From Acidobacteriota bacterium (lineage in GTDB: Bacteria; Acidobacteriota; Thermoanaerobaculia; UBA5066): DNA of 8,051 nucleotides. Within the stretch, counting starts at the first letter, position 1. Every line of letters begins with the position of its first letter. The position numbers and the translations under genes are program-made. The DNA lies in assembly GCA_016789625.1 (NCBI GenBank), contig JAEUQS010000261.1, forward strand, positions 1-8,051. The letters run 5' to 3'. Below are positions 7,762 through 8,051 of the stretch, piece after piece. Below the pieces are notes generated by a model. It did no database searches, had not been told where the DNA came from, and saw only the letters and a list, made by a program, of their open reading frames with translations.

Positions 7762-8051
7762 GGCGTCTGCGTCATCGTCTGCCCGGGCACGGTGATGCTG
7801 ATGACGCCGCCCCACATGCACATGCACTTCGACGTGACGTTCAGCGCGGGCATGTTGTTGATCGTGAGACCCACGGCACCGGGAACCCAGGGCGCCGTCG
7901 TCGCGGGCACGCACGGCATCGGCGTGAAGACGCCCAGCGCCGCGGCCGTGGCCGAGATCACCACGGGATTCGAGGGCGACATGCACATCCCGAAGGGAGG
8001 GATGTTCGCGATCGGCGCGAAGTCCATGATCGTGCCCGCGGGCGGGCCGCC
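7758..8051 (-). CDS. DUF4280 PAAR-like protein (injection-system spike-tip family), N-terminus outside window
   Basis: The reading frame is open to the right edge, so this is the C-terminal 97 residues. An internal ATG at 8027 exists, but the residues before it (PPAGTIMD) already fit the family, so the real start is probably off the window. The DUF4280 pattern is clear: NIPPFGMCMSPSNPVV (16-31 of the visible part), TAAALGVFTPMPCVP (35-49), the APW and NMPAL turns, and SKCMCMWGGVISI (74-86) near the end. Four Cys are visible (23, 47, 76, 78), consistent with the metal-binding tip of PAAR folds. DUF4280 proteins such as Francisella IglG act as PAAR-like caps on the VgrG spike of type VI secretion or related contractile systems and may carry or recruit effectors. 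No VgrG, sheath or baseplate gene is in this window, so whether a full system exists here cannot be judged. The gene is coupled to the exported protein downstream. Confidence 0.9.
   Translation of the reverse strand, partial: GGPPAGTIMDFAPIANIPPFGMCMSPSNPVVISATAAALGVFTPMPCVPATTAPWVPGAVGLTINNMPALNVTSKCMCMWGGVISITVPGQTMTQTP

Noticed and set aside
7762..7986. N-terminal extension of the exported protein to an ATG at 7986
   Set aside because: The extension is His/Arg-rich, lies in another frame of the DUF4280 gene, and would bury a clear signal peptide that starts at the GTG at 7761.

Overview
This GC-rich window (codon third positions are almost all G or C) holds nine protein-coding genes packed nearly wall to wall. 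Gene style suggests a free-living, high-GC Gram-negative-type bacterium of the Acidobacteriota, Myxococcota or a similar group. That placement is inference: there is no rRNA or other taxonomic marker, and it rests on the base composition, the cyclopropane-synthase/desaturase lipid genes, a membrane-anchored TPR protein and a DUF4280 PAAR-like protein. No tRNA, rRNA, CRISPR array, insertion sequence or phage gene was seen.

Left half (1-4421) is a lipid module. On the minus strand run a cyclopropane-fatty-acid-synthase-type methyltransferase, a membrane fatty acid desaturase and a cyclic-nucleotide-binding-domain protein cut by the left edge. They are separated by only 7 and 13 bases and look like one operon. 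A long-chain acyl-CoA synthetase diverges from it on the plus strand. Together they could activate fatty acids, desaturate acyl chains and methylate the double bonds, and so adjust membrane composition. The cNMP-binding protein is a possible sensor or a regulated lipid enzyme.

Right half (4426-8051) is a minus-strand run read from the right edge leftward: a DUF4280 PAAR-like protein (contractile-injection-system spike-tip family, N-terminus outside the window), a small Sec-exported protein of unknown function, a short-chain dehydrogenase/reductase with Arg in place of the usual catalytic Lys, a membrane-anchored TPR protein with a TolB/FlgO-like N-terminal region, and a three-helix DUF2721 membrane protein. 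Junctions are a 4-base GTGA overlap, a 26-base gap, an 8-base ATGGCTGA overlap and a 12-base gap, so a single transcript is likely. This run meets the acyl-CoA synthetase tail to tail with only 4 bases between stop codons.

The longest stretch without an assigned gene is about 100 bases (2511-2612) between the two divergent lipid genes. It probably holds both promoters and perhaps the real N-terminus of the methyltransferase. The points most worth a second look are the PAAR-like/secreted-protein pair, the divergent lipid module, the methyltransferase start, and the Lys-to-Arg change in the dehydrogenase.
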